A stretch of DNA of 40,725 nt from positions 1-40,725 of the forward strand of contig VGGL01000015.1 of NCBI GenBank assembly GCA_016868575.1, given 5' to 3'. Shown here one piece after another: positions 8,077 to 16,502 of the stretch; the stretch's first letter is position 1; the number at the start of each line of letters is the position of its first letter. Source of the stretch: Bacteroidota bacterium (GTDB lineage Bacteria > Bacteroidota > Bacteroidia > Bacteroidales > FEN-979). The position numbers and the translations under genes are program-made. The notes under the pieces are model-generated. The model did not search any database, was not told the origin of the DNA, and saw only the letters and a program-made list of their open reading frames with translations.

Positions 8077-8122
8077 CATTAAATCGCTGTTAGTAAAACA
8101 TATAAACATAAAACCGACTTAA

Positions 8123-10678
8123 TTGATTACCTTTCAATTAAATGGAAAAGAAATTCGGCACGAAGGTGATCCGGAAATTTCTTTGCTTCATTTTCTTAGG
8201 ATAATTCAAAGGATCACCTCGGTAAAAGACGGCTGTTCCGGGCAGGGCGCATGCGGGGCGTGTCTGGTTGAGATTAATGGCAAGCCTAAGCTATCCTGTA
8301 CAACAAAGATGCAGTCCTTGGATGGTGCAGAGGTCTTTACCTTGGAAGGGGTTCCCTCCCACATCCGGGAAAACCTCGGAAAAGCTTTCGTAGAAAAGGG
8401 GGCGGTTCAGTGTGGTTTTTGCACACCCGGGTTCATCATGCGGACACGGATATTGCTGGAAACCAATCCCAATCCCACGATTGAAGAGATCCGACAAGCG
8501 CTGAAACTGAACCTGTGCAGGTGTACCGGATATAAAAAGATTGAAGAAGCGATTCAGCATGGAGCGAAAGCCATCAGAGAAAACAGGTCCCTTTCCGAAG
8601 CAATGACCCCGACTGGGGCAGGACACAGGCAACCAAAGTATGAAGCCTTTGAAACGGCCATCGGTCAAAGGCCTTTCGTAAACGATCTCTGGTTTGAGGG
8701 AATGGAATTCGGAGCCTTGAAATTCAGTGATCATCCGCGTGCCAGGATACGGAAAATAGATGTTTCCGGGGCTCTTCAAGCGGAAGGAGTCAGCGGAATA
8801 TTTACCGCCAATGATATTCCCGGCAACCGGATCACCGGATTGATCGTCGATGACTGGCCGCTGATGATCGGAGAAGGTGAAATCACCCATTACATTGGAG
8901 ACGTGCTTGCGTTGGTGGTCGCAACATCAGAAGAACTGGCGAGAAAAGCAACAGCGATGATCCAGGTCGATTATGAAGTGCTCGATCCTGTGACAGATCC
9001 TTTTACCGCCCTGTTGCCGGAAGCACCGCAGGTTCATACCGACCGGAGTAATCTTCTCGAGAACTGCATCATCCGACGGGGAGATGCCCAACAGTCACTT
9101 GAAGGATCTACCTATATTTCCAAAGGTGTGTATCAAACCCAGCGGATTGAACACGGTTTCCTGGAGGTTGAATCTGCTGTTGCAAAGCCACTGGATTCAG
9201 GGATTGAGATTTACAGCCAGGGACAAGGTGTTTATGAAGACCGGCGACAGGTTGCCATGATCCTTGGATTGCCGGAGGATAAGATTGTGGTTCATCAGGT
9301 TGCCTGTGGAGGCGGCTTTGGTGGAAAGGAAGATATCACGGTGCAGGGACATGTTGCATTGGCAGCCTGGCTTTTAAAGAAGGCTGTGAAAGTGACACTC
9401 AGCAGAGACGAATCGATCCGGATGCACCCCAAACGCCATCCCGTTACCCTCGATATCCAGCTGGGATGTGACATTTCAGGCAAGTTGACGGCACTCTATC
9501 TGCGTGCTGTCGGTGACACGGGTGCCTATGCTTCTGTCGGAACCAAAGTCATGGAACGGGTAGCTGGTCATGGTACCGGAGGCTATTTCATTCCGGTTGT
9601 GGACATCGAATCCAAGACCGTTTACACCAACAATATCCCCTCGGGCGCCATGCGTGGCTTTGGCGTGAACCAGGCTGCCTTTGCCCTGGAAGGATGCATC
9701 GACGAGCTCTGCAAAATGGGCGGTTTCGACCGTTGGAAATTCCGGTATGACAATGCCCTCATTGACGGCCTTTCCACCGCTACCGGGCAGAAAGTCCGGG
9801 GATCAGGGATCCGGGCATGTTTAGAGGCGTTGAAAGAACCTTTCCATCAAGCTAAATATTCCGGTCTTGCCTGCGGGATCAAAAACAGCGGAATAGGCAA
9901 CGGCATGATCGATTTTTCAGATGTCATCATCGAGATCCAGTCACCGGAACATGTCATTCTTCACCATGGCTGGACAGAGATGGGACAGGGCATTCATACC
10001 ATCGCCATCCAGACCTTGTGCACGGAAACCGGAATCAACCCGGACATTGTTGAGGTTAGGGTTACAACCTCTTCGGGAATCAAGACAGGCATGACAACTT
10101 CCTCCAGGGCAACCGTGCTTTTGGGAAATGCCATCATGGATGCAGCCAGGGTATTACTAGAAGACCTGGAAGGAAAGACCCTTGCCGATCTTACAGGTAA
10201 TAAGTACCATGGAAAGTTCATCTGTGATTGGACCACAAAGCCTGGGTCATCTGTTGAAGAGGTGGTCACCCACTATTCCTATGGGTATGCTGCTCAACTG
10301 GTCGTTCTGGATGAATCAGGTCAGGTTGAAACTGTATACGCTGCACACGATGCCGGAAAGATCATGAATCCAACCTTGTTTGAAGGGCAAATTGAAGGAG
10401 CGGTCCACATGGGATTAGGATACGCCCTGACGGAAGATTTGCCGATGAAAGACGGCCATCTGGTTAGCTCGAAGCTGCGTGACTGTGGCATTTTACGTGC
10501 CCATGAAACACCAGAGATTAAAGTCATTGGCGTTGAGGTGGAGGATCCCGTAGGTCCATACGGAGCCAAAGGCATCGGAGAGATCGGACTGGTACCGACG
10601 GCAGCCGCCATTGCCAATGCCCTGTGCCATTTCGATGGGAAACGAAGATATGCTTTACCAATGAACCGAAAGAAATGA
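8123..10678 (+). CDS. Fused 2Fe-2S/molybdopterin hydroxylase (xanthine dehydrogenase family)
   Basis: An 851-residue molybdenum hydroxylase in which the iron-sulfur part (about 1-155) is joined directly to the molybdopterin part (about 165-850), with no FAD domain. Cluster ligands are seen in CSGQGACGAC (C38, C44, C47), CGFC and CRC; the first motif has one residue more than the usual CxxxxCxxC. The molybdenum-site glutamate lies in GAKGIGEIGL near the C-terminus, and the Mo-domain motif GGGFGGKED is present. Length and layout match the family annotated as selenium-dependent molybdenum hydroxylase 1 (xanthine dehydrogenase-like). It should hydroxylate a purine or similar heterocycle, passing electrons to an external carrier. 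The start is TTG 8123, directly after an in-frame TAA; no SD is seen. Its stop overlaps the next gene (ATGA). Confidence 0.85.
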   Translation: MITFQLNGKEIRHEGDPEISLLHFLRIIQRITSVKDGCSGQGACGACLVEINGKPKLSCTTKMQSLDGAEVFTLEGVPSHIRENLGKAFVEKGAVQCGFCTPGFIMRTRILLETNPNPTIEEIRQALKLNLCRCTGYKKIEEAIQHGAKAIRENRSLSEAMTPTGAGHRQPKYEAFETAIGQRPFVNDLWFEGMEFGALKFSDHPRARIRKIDVSGALQAEGVSGIFTANDIPGNRITGLIVDDWPLMIGEGEITHYIGDVLALVVATSEELARKATAMIQVDYEVLDPVTDPFTALLPEAPQVHTDRSNLLENCIIRRGDAQQSLEGSTYISKGVYQTQRIEHGFLEVESAVAKPLDSGIEIYSQGQGVYEDRRQVAMILGLPEDKIVVHQVACGGGFGGKEDITVQGHVALAAWLLKKAVKVTLSRDESIRMHPKRHPVTLDIQLGCDISGKLTALYLRAVGDTGAYASVGTKVMERVAGHGTGGYFIPVVDIESKTVYTNNIPSGAMRGFGVNQAAFALEGCIDELCKMGGFDRWKFRYDNALIDGLSTATGQKVRGSGIRACLEALKEPFHQAKYSGLACGIKNSGIGNGMIDFSDVIIEIQSPEHVILHHGWTEMGQGIHTIAIQTLCTETGINPDIVEVRVTTSSGIKTGMTTSSRATVLLGNAIMDAARVLLEDLEGKTLADLTGNKYHGKFICDWTTKPGSSVEEVVTHYSYGYAAQLVVLDESGQVETVYAAHDAGKIMNPTLFEGQIEGAVHMGLGYALTEDLPMKDGHLVSSKLRDCGILRAHETPEIKVIGVEVEDPVGPYGAKGIGEIGLVPTAAAIANALCHFDGKRRYALPMNRKK

Positions 10679-11892
10679 TTCTACTCAAGAACGGGACGTA
10701 CATTGATTGGGAGACGCTGGAATTCTCTCAAGAGGATATGGTTATTGATCGGGGTGGTCAAGACCAAATTCTCGACTGTTCGGGAATGTTTATCACCAAA
10801 TCCTTTGTCAATGCACACCATCATGTTTATTCAGCGCTGGCCAGGGGGATGCCACCGCCTGCTGTTCAGCCATCCAATTTCCATGAGAAGCTGAAGTTTG
10901 TCTGGTGGAAGCTCGATCAGGGGCTGACTTCCGAGATGATCTACTACAGTGCCCTTGTCACTGCCATTGCCTGTGCTAAAAGTGGATGTACGTATGTTAT
11001 TGATCATCACTCATCTCCTTATGCTACGCATGGATCACTGGAACAGATCTCCAAAGCCTTTCATGAAGTGGGAATTTCACACCTGCTATGCTATGAGATC
11101 ACTGATCGTAACGGTCCTCAAAAAGCACAAGAAGGGCTTGATGAAACAGCCGCATGGCTTTCAATAAACCCAGGTTTGGTTGGGCTCCACGCCGGTTTTA
11201 CCGTGGGAGATAAAACCCTGGCTGAAGCTGTTGAACTGGCCCGGACATACAAATCAGGCATTCATATTCATGTGGCAGAGGATCCAATCGATGAAGATGT
11301 TTCCGTTAAACAATACGGAAAACGGGTGGTTCAGCGTTTCAAGGATGCAGGGGTTCTTGATCTTCCAAAATCGATCTTTGCCCATTGTCTTCACCTGGAT
11401 GACCATGAAAGGGAGTTGTTGAATAAATCGGGGATCCACGTAGCAGTGAATACGGAGAGTAACCTGAATAACAAGGTGGGATACTTTTCTTCGCGGGGAT
11501 TGGGAGATCAGATCATGCTAGGCACCGACGGAATGCACAGCGACATGCTTCAGAGCGCCAGGGCTGCCTGGTTTGTTCTGCACAACTCCAACGATATCTC
11601 GCTTTCTGATGTATACGGATGGTTCAGAAACAGCAACAGGTATTTGCATAAAACAGGGATTTCGGGAGATTTTTCAGATGATTTGATCATTCTTGATTAC
11701 AACTCCCCAACCCCGATGAATGCTGAGAATTTTCTCTCACACCTGTTTTACGGATTTAATTCCAGCCAGATTCGCCATGTGATATCCGGGCGAAAGATCA
11801 TCCTGAAAGACTTCCAGGTTATAACGGTCGATGAAAGCCTGGTAATGAAAGAATCGAGGAGACTGGCGGAGATATTATGGCGCAAAATCTAA
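10675..11892 (+). CDS. ssnA: SsnA-like amidohydrolase (deaminase/chlorohydrolase family)
   Basis: A 405-residue metal-dependent amidohydrolase. I choose ATG 10675 (MILLKNGTYI) because it overlaps the upstream stop as ATGA; the longer ORF from 10624 would lie inside the hydroxylase gene. Metal ligands: NAHHHV (H48, H50), HIHVAE, FAHCLHL and the aspartate in GTDGMHSDM. The overall pattern is that of SsnA, an amidohydrolase found next to selenium-dependent molybdenum hydroxylases and in recently described anaerobic purine/urate gene sets. It probably deaminates or opens a hydroxylated heterocycle. The substrate is inferred from context only. It is translationally coupled to the gene before it and 16 nt ahead of the hydantoinase. 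Confidence 0.78.
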   Translation: MILLKNGTYIDWETLEFSQEDMVIDRGGQDQILDCSGMFITKSFVNAHHHVYSALARGMPPPAVQPSNFHEKLKFVWWKLDQGLTSEMIYYSALVTAIACAKSGCTYVIDHHSSPYATHGSLEQISKAFHEVGISHLLCYEITDRNGPQKAQEGLDETAAWLSINPGLVGLHAGFTVGDKTLAEAVELARTYKSGIHIHVAEDPIDEDVSVKQYGKRVVQRFKDAGVLDLPKSIFAHCLHLDDHERELLNKSGIHVAVNTESNLNNKVGYFSSRGLGDQIMLGTDGMHSDMLQSARAAWFVLHNSNDISLSDVYGWFRNSNRYLHKTGISGDFSDDLIILDYNSPTPMNAENFLSHLFYGFNSSQIRHVISGRKIILKDFQVITVDESLVMKESRRLAEILWRKI

Positions 11893-11908
11893 CCTCTTGC
11901 ATGAAAAA

Positions 11909-13231
11909 ATGGACATCCTCATCAAAAACGGAACGATCGTCAATGCCGGGATTGCTTTCCGAAGCAACATCTGGATATCCGACGGAATTATTCTTTCCGT
12001 TGAGTTGGAGAGAATCCATGATCCTTTCGGAACAAAGATCATTGATGCTTCAGGGAAACTAATCATGCCCGGGGGCATTGATCCCCATGTCCACCTGCAC
12101 CTCCCGACAACAGCGGGTTACTCTTCTGACGACTTCTATTCAGGAAGCCGGGCGGCACTTGCGGGTGGTACTACAACGATCATCGATTTCGTAACGCCGG
12201 CCCGGGGAGAATCGCTTTTACAAGCCCTGGATGTCAGAAGAAAAGAAGCTGTCAACTGCATGGTGGATTATTCCTTTCACATGGGTATTACCTGGTGGGG
12301 AAAAAAAGTGAAAGAGGAGATCGGCATCTGCATGGAGAAAGAGCAGATATCATCATTCAAAGCCTATCTGGCTTACCGAAATACCATCGGCATCAGCTAT
12401 GAAGAGCTGGAGGAAGCAATGGTTGAGATACAGGCACACGGCGGCTTGCTGCTGGTTCATTGTGAAGAAGGAGATGAGATCGAGACACTGCAGCGTCAGT
12501 TTCTAAATAACGGACATACTTCACCCCGGTACCATGCCCTTTCGCGTCCTCCGGAAGTAGAAACCAAATCGGTGAAGAAGGTTCTTGACCTGGTTGAGAA
12601 AACCGGTTGCCGCACCTACCTGGTTCATATTTCTGCTGCTTCCTCCATGGAAGCCATTGCCCAGGCCAAGACCAGAGGATTGCCGATATTTGCCGAAACC
12701 TGCATGCAGTACCTCCTCCTCAATGAAGAGAAATATCAGGGTTCATTCGTGGAAACGGCCCCCTATGTCATGAGCCCGCCATTGAGAAGTGAAGAGAACA
12801 GACTTGCCCTTTGGGAATGTGTGAAAAGCGGACTTATCGACGTAGTAGCAACCGATCATTGTCCCTTCAACCTGATTGGGGGAAAGGATCACGGCAGGGA
12901 TGATTTCACAAAGATACCCAACGGAGCCGGAAGCATTGAATTCAGGCTCCCGTTGCTCTATCAGTTTGGAGTGAATGGCAGGCAGATCACAGAAAAGCAG
13001 TATGTCTCACTGGTCTCTGCAAATCCTGCAAGGATATTTGGTTTCTCAAGACATAAGGGCGACATCTCCCAGGGGAAAGCCGCTGACCTGGTCATCTGGG
13101 ATCCGCTGAAAAAGCAGACCATATCCGGGAAATCACAGTACCAGCATTGCGATCACAACATTTTTGAAGGGTTCCAGGTTCGGGGGTGGCCCGAAACAGT
13201 GATTCACAAGGGTAAAATCTATCCTTACTGA
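11909..13231 (+). CDS. Dihydropyrimidinase/hydantoinase
   Basis: A 440-residue cyclic amidohydrolase. The track starts at TTG 11897, but ATG 11909 (MDILIKNGTIV) aligns with the family start and is preferred. Ligands: DPHVHLH (H60, H62), the carbamylated lysine K151 in SFKAYLAYR, later histidines in LLLVHCEE and YLVHISA, and the aspartate in ATDHCPF. This is a full set for a D-hydantoinase/dihydropyrimidinase, which opens cyclic ureides such as dihydropyrimidines or hydantoins. As the last gene of the three-gene operon it likely opens a ring formed after hydroxylation and deamination. Its stop codon abuts the stop of the opposite-strand gldG-like gene (TGATCA). Confidence 0.87.
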   Translation: MDILIKNGTIVNAGIAFRSNIWISDGIILSVELERIHDPFGTKIIDASGKLIMPGGIDPHVHLHLPTTAGYSSDDFYSGSRAALAGGTTTIIDFVTPARGESLLQALDVRRKEAVNCMVDYSFHMGITWWGKKVKEEIGICMEKEQISSFKAYLAYRNTIGISYEELEEAMVEIQAHGGLLLVHCEEGDEIETLQRQFLNNGHTSPRYHALSRPPEVETKSVKKVLDLVEKTGCRTYLVHISAASSMEAIAQAKTRGLPIFAETCMQYLLLNEEKYQGSFVETAPYVMSPPLRSEENRLALWECVKSGLIDVVATDHCPFNLIGGKDHGRDDFTKIPNGAGSIEFRLPLLYQFGVNGRQITEKQYVSLVSANPARIFGFSRHKGDISQGKAADLVIWDPLKKQTISGKSQYQHCDHNIFEGFQVRGWPETVIHKGKIYPY

Positions 13232-14737
13232 TCAGATATAATTATCAGCCATCCTTTTCATCCGCTGATTTCGCCTGTATTGCCAGCGGAAATAACCGAA
13301 GAGGATGGTGAGAAGGATCGGTCCCAGAAAGTTGATGTATTTCAGCCACGCCCTTGTACCGTCTTTGAGCTGATCGAGCGGTCTGGAAACAACCTCTTTG
13401 CTTCGCAGATCGATCAAGCCGGTGTCATCCGACAGCCACTCAATGCCATTCACCAGCAGGTTAATGTTATCGGGTGGCATTTCTCGGGCTTGCTGGCCTT
13501 CCCCATTTACAGCAAAATCGCCATCGCTGATCACAAAAAGCCTTGCACCTTTCAGGTTCAGAACACCAGCCAGTGTTTTCCGCGGAGACTGGAAGTCAGT
13601 TTCCTGCCAGGGATTATTGATATTAAAATAGATAGGTGGAGTGAGTATGCCAGCCATATCCGACGAAGTGGCCAATGTTGTGAAAGTTGTTCCCGGATCT
13701 GTCCCGGTATAATCCATGCTGCTGGCAAACTGGAGGACGACAGAAGATAAGCCTTTGGTTGCCGGATTATCAGCAAACTCCGTGATCATCGGGAAATACG
13801 GAAAAGCAACCTGACTCTGGAAAGTCATTACCCCCTGTTGCTGGCTGACCATGACCTGACCACACCGTTGGTCGATGATAAAATCAGGGTTGACACGCAA
13901 TCCTTTGCTTTCAAGCCATTTCTCAAGTCCCGTTGAGAGTTCACTTCCCAGCGTTGTTTGGAAATTGCCGGATACACGATTGATCCCAACAAAAAGATCT
14001 CTGCCTGAAGCTAAAAATGCATCCAGTTTTTGAAGCGATGAAGGGGGTATCGAATCCTGAGGGCCAAGGATGACGAGGGTTTTATAATCTTCGAGGTTCT
14101 CAAAATCAGCTTCCAGTTTAACCGGTTTCACATCATATAACACAGATAAAGCTTGCATCGCCTGGATCATCGAGTTCAACGATGGTTCTCCATGCCCTTC
14201 CACGAAGCCAATGACGGGCTTATGGGTCACCGTGAGCTTCTTGATGCTTGTTGATAAGCTGTATTCCATGGCGGCTCCGGGACGGATAAGAGGGATGACA
14301 TCTTTTTTATCACCACACTGCAACACAGCGCCCAGGTAAGCTTTCTGTTGTTTCAACTGGTCTTTTTCCCTGACATTGATCAATACCGGGTTGATCCCAT
14401 TCTCTATCGCCTGTTTTTCGAGCGATTCCTCTTTATTGGGGTTGATGAATTCGAAAACGACCTTATCACCTGATCTGTTCTGATATTCAATAAGCATCTC
14501 CTGGAAGTCACGCCGAAGTTGGGTTAAATCGGGTGGCAGCGACTCACTGAAGAATACCTTTATCGTCACATTCTGCTCCAGTGAATCGAGGATGTTGCGG
14601 GTAGCCCGGCTAAGGGTGAATCGCTTATCGGCTGTAAAATCAAGCCGGAAAAAAAAGCGGTCAGCAAAGATGTTCAGCAATACAGCGACTCCCAGAATCA
14701 CCAGAATATACTTGATATTTAATTTTCTATTTTTCAT
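13232..14737 (-). CDS. gldG: Gliding motility-associated ABC component GldG-like
   Basis: A 501-residue protein with one N-terminal membrane segment (ILVILGVAVLLNIFA), a long periplasmic-type part of the ABC_transp_aux/GldG family (FFSESLPPDL, GFVEGHGEPSL, SGRDLFVGINR) and one C-terminal membrane segment (FLGPILLTILFGYFRW). In Flavobacterium johnsoniae GldG works with GldA and GldF and is needed for gliding. Homologues are also common in non-gliding Bacteroidota, so motility is not implied. It is the last gene of gldA-gldF-gldG, 26 nt after gldF. Slightly shorter than the F. johnsoniae protein. Its end abuts the hydantoinase stop. Confidence 0.83.
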   Translation of the reverse strand: MKNRKLNIKYILVILGVAVLLNIFADRFFFRLDFTADKRFTLSRATRNILDSLEQNVTIKVFFSESLPPDLTQLRRDFQEMLIEYQNRSGDKVVFEFINPNKEESLEKQAIENGINPVLINVREKDQLKQQKAYLGAVLQCGDKKDVIPLIRPGAAMEYSLSTSIKKLTVTHKPVIGFVEGHGEPSLNSMIQAMQALSVLYDVKPVKLEADFENLEDYKTLVILGPQDSIPPSSLQKLDAFLASGRDLFVGINRVSGNFQTTLGSELSTGLEKWLESKGLRVNPDFIIDQRCGQVMVSQQQGVMTFQSQVAFPYFPMITEFADNPATKGLSSVVLQFASSMDYTGTDPGTTFTTLATSSDMAGILTPPIYFNINNPWQETDFQSPRKTLAGVLNLKGARLFVISDGDFAVNGEGQQAREMPPDNINLLVNGIEWLSDDTGLIDLRSKEVVSRPLDQLKDGTRAWLKYINFLGPILLTILFGYFRWQYRRNQRMKRMADNYI

Positions 14738-14763
14738 GATTCCAATTATTTCATTACAAACAA

Positions 14764-15489
14764 TCAGTATGATGAAGTACGTTTGTGAAGCACCAGTTCC
14801 GTACCCAACAATCCTGATAGAATGACAGAAAGGAAGAAGATCACATCCTTTGAATCAACCACCCCCCTTGACATTGACTCATAGTGGTTGGAAAGACTGA
14901 GGTAATTGAAAAAGCCACCGAACCATCCACCGGTTGCACTGCCAATGAGTTCGAAGATCAGGTGAAAGAAAATCCCGATGAGCAGGGCAAGCAGGAAGGC
15001 AACAATCTGGTTGTTGGTGAGGCTGCCGGCGAACAGACCAATACTGATGTAGGAAGCGCTCAGGAAGAGCAGTCCCAGGTAGCCCATCCAGACAGCGCCA
15101 TGGTCTACCTTTCCGATCGATGCGACCGTGAAGTAATATGGCAGGGTTAAAGCCAGCGTAATACAAATCAGCAGCAGCGCCGAAAAGAACTTACCCAGGA
15201 TGATCTGCCAGTTGCTGACCGGCTTGGTCACTAACAGTTCAAGGGTTCCCGTCTTTCTCTCATCAGTCAGCAATCCCATGGTTACCGCCGGAATGAAGAA
15301 AAACAAAGTCCAGAAAGCAATACTGAAAAAAGAACGGAGGCTTGCCTGCCCCGACATGAAGATATCACTTCCAAACAGCCAGGTAAAAAAACCGCTGAAA
15401 CCCAGGAAGAGGACGATCATCACATAGGCCATCAGCGAGTCGAAAAACGAGGTGAGTTCTTTTTTCGCAATGATCCAAATCTTGCTCAT
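14764..15489 (-). CDS. gldF: ABC-2 permease GldF-like
   Basis: A 241-residue integral membrane protein with about six hydrophobic segments (for example YVMIVLFLGFSGFFTWLFG and AFLLALLIGIFFHLIFELIG). The loop DERKTGTLELLVTKPVSNWQ is characteristic of NosY/GldF-type ABC-2 permeases. It forms the membrane channel of the transporter energised by the upstream ATPase, and lies 33 nt after it and 26 nt before gldG. The substrate is unknown. Length matches the family. Confidence 0.85.
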   Translation of the reverse strand: MSKIWIIAKKELTSFFDSLMAYVMIVLFLGFSGFFTWLFGSDIFMSGQASLRSFFSIAFWTLFFFIPAVTMGLLTDERKTGTLELLVTKPVSNWQIILGKFFSALLLICITLALTLPYYFTVASIGKVDHGAVWMGYLGLLFLSASYISIGLFAGSLTNNQIVAFLLALLIGIFFHLIFELIGSATGGWFGGFFNYLSLSNHYESMSRGVVDSKDVIFFLSVILSGLLGTELVLHKRTSSY

Positions 15490-15522
15490 ATGAAATGTGT
15501 ATTATTTATTCAGAAACAATGC

Positions 15523-16455
15523 TTAATTGTTGACCGTCAGATCACGGAACACTTCTTCGAGTTTGCGTTCAACGAGTATCATCTCGGTGATAGTCCAACC
15601 TTTTGCAACACAAAGCCGGAAGACACCTTTTCGGGAGGAAACATTGGCCTTGCTAAGAATTTCAAAGGATTGAAGTTGTTTCGGAATGAAATCGACCGTT
15701 TCCACCGACTCAAGACCCTGGAGGGCGGCAAAAATGGCATTTCTGTCGCCATCTTCAATGGTTACCCGGAATATCTCCTTTTGCTGCGCTTGTTTTCGCA
15801 GGTTAGTGGCTGTTCCGTCAGCGACCAGTTGCCCTTTGTTGATGATCACGATCCGGTCACAAGTAGCCTCAACTTCCGCGAGAATATGGGAACACAGGAT
15901 GACCGTCTTCTCTTTGCCGATTTTCCGAATCAACTCACGTATCTCCACGATCTGGTTAGGATCGAGGCCTGATGTCGGTTCATCCAGGATCAGCACCTCC
16001 GGATCATGGATCAGCGCCTGGGCCAATCCAACCCGCTGCTGATACCCTTTCGAAAGTTCATAGATCTTCTTGTACTTTTCCGCTTTCAGGCCACAAACCT
16101 GGATCATCTCCCCGATTCTATGTCTGATCAGTGATTTGGGGACTTGTTGAAGTTCCGCCACGTAGTGCAGGTAATCGATCACCGGCATGTCTTTATATAA
16201 GGGATTCGACTCCGGGAGATAACCGATGTGCTTTTTTATCTCTTCCGGTTTCTCATGGATCGAAAGGCCCCCGATCTTCACATCCCCTTCATCAGGAGCC
16301 ATGAAGCAGGTGATGATGCGCATGGTCGTTGTCTTCCCGGCGCCATTCGGACCCAGAAATCCAAGGATCTCTCCCTTGCCGGCCTGGAAGGAAACCCGAT
16401 CGACCGCCTTCTGTATCCCATAAGATTTGGTAATGTTATCAATGATCACTTCCAT
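15523..16455 (-). CDS. gldA: ABC transporter ATP-binding protein GldA-like
   Basis: A 310-residue ATPase. Walker A is GPNGAGKTT near residue 36, the signature is LSKGYQQR (in place of LSGGQ, as usual for this subfamily), Walker B is VLILDEPTSGLD and the switch histidine is in CSHILAEVE. A C-terminal extension of about 90 residues follows, as in GldA and other ABC-2 drug/copper-type ATPases. It is the first gene of the gldAFG operon with a -7 box about 26 nt upstream. Together with gldF and gldG it should form one inner-membrane complex. The name is by homology and operon order. Confidence 0.88.
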   Translation of the reverse strand: MEVIIDNITKSYGIQKAVDRVSFQAGKGEILGFLGPNGAGKTTTMRIITCFMAPDEGDVKIGGLSIHEKPEEIKKHIGYLPESNPLYKDMPVIDYLHYVAELQQVPKSLIRHRIGEMIQVCGLKAEKYKKIYELSKGYQQRVGLAQALIHDPEVLILDEPTSGLDPNQIVEIRELIRKIGKEKTVILCSHILAEVEATCDRIVIINKGQLVADGTATNLRKQAQQKEIFRVTIEDGDRNAIFAALQGLESVETVDFIPKQLQSFEILSKANVSSRKGVFRLCVAKGWTITEMILVERKLEEVFRDLTVNN

Positions 16456-16480
16456 AGGTTGTGTGTTGATTTTTCCGGTG

Positions 16481-16488
16481 CAAAAATA
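16481..16488 (-). promoter_or_regulatory. -7 box of the gldAFG operon
   Basis: CAAAAATA on the plus strand reads TATTTTTG on the minus strand, fitting TAnnTTTG. It implies a leader of about 20 nt before the gldA ATG at 16455. No good -33 TTG was found. Confidence 0.45.
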
Positions 16489-16502
16489 TTTGATTTTTTC
16501 TT

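Noticed and set aside
10624-10674. N-terminal extension of the amidohydrolase
   Set aside because: It overlaps the hydroxylase gene; ATG 10675 gives an ATGA overlap and matches the family start.
8123-10678. Selenocysteine codon in the hydroxylase
   Set aside because: The frame has no internal TGA; selenium in this family is a labile cofactor, so none is expected.
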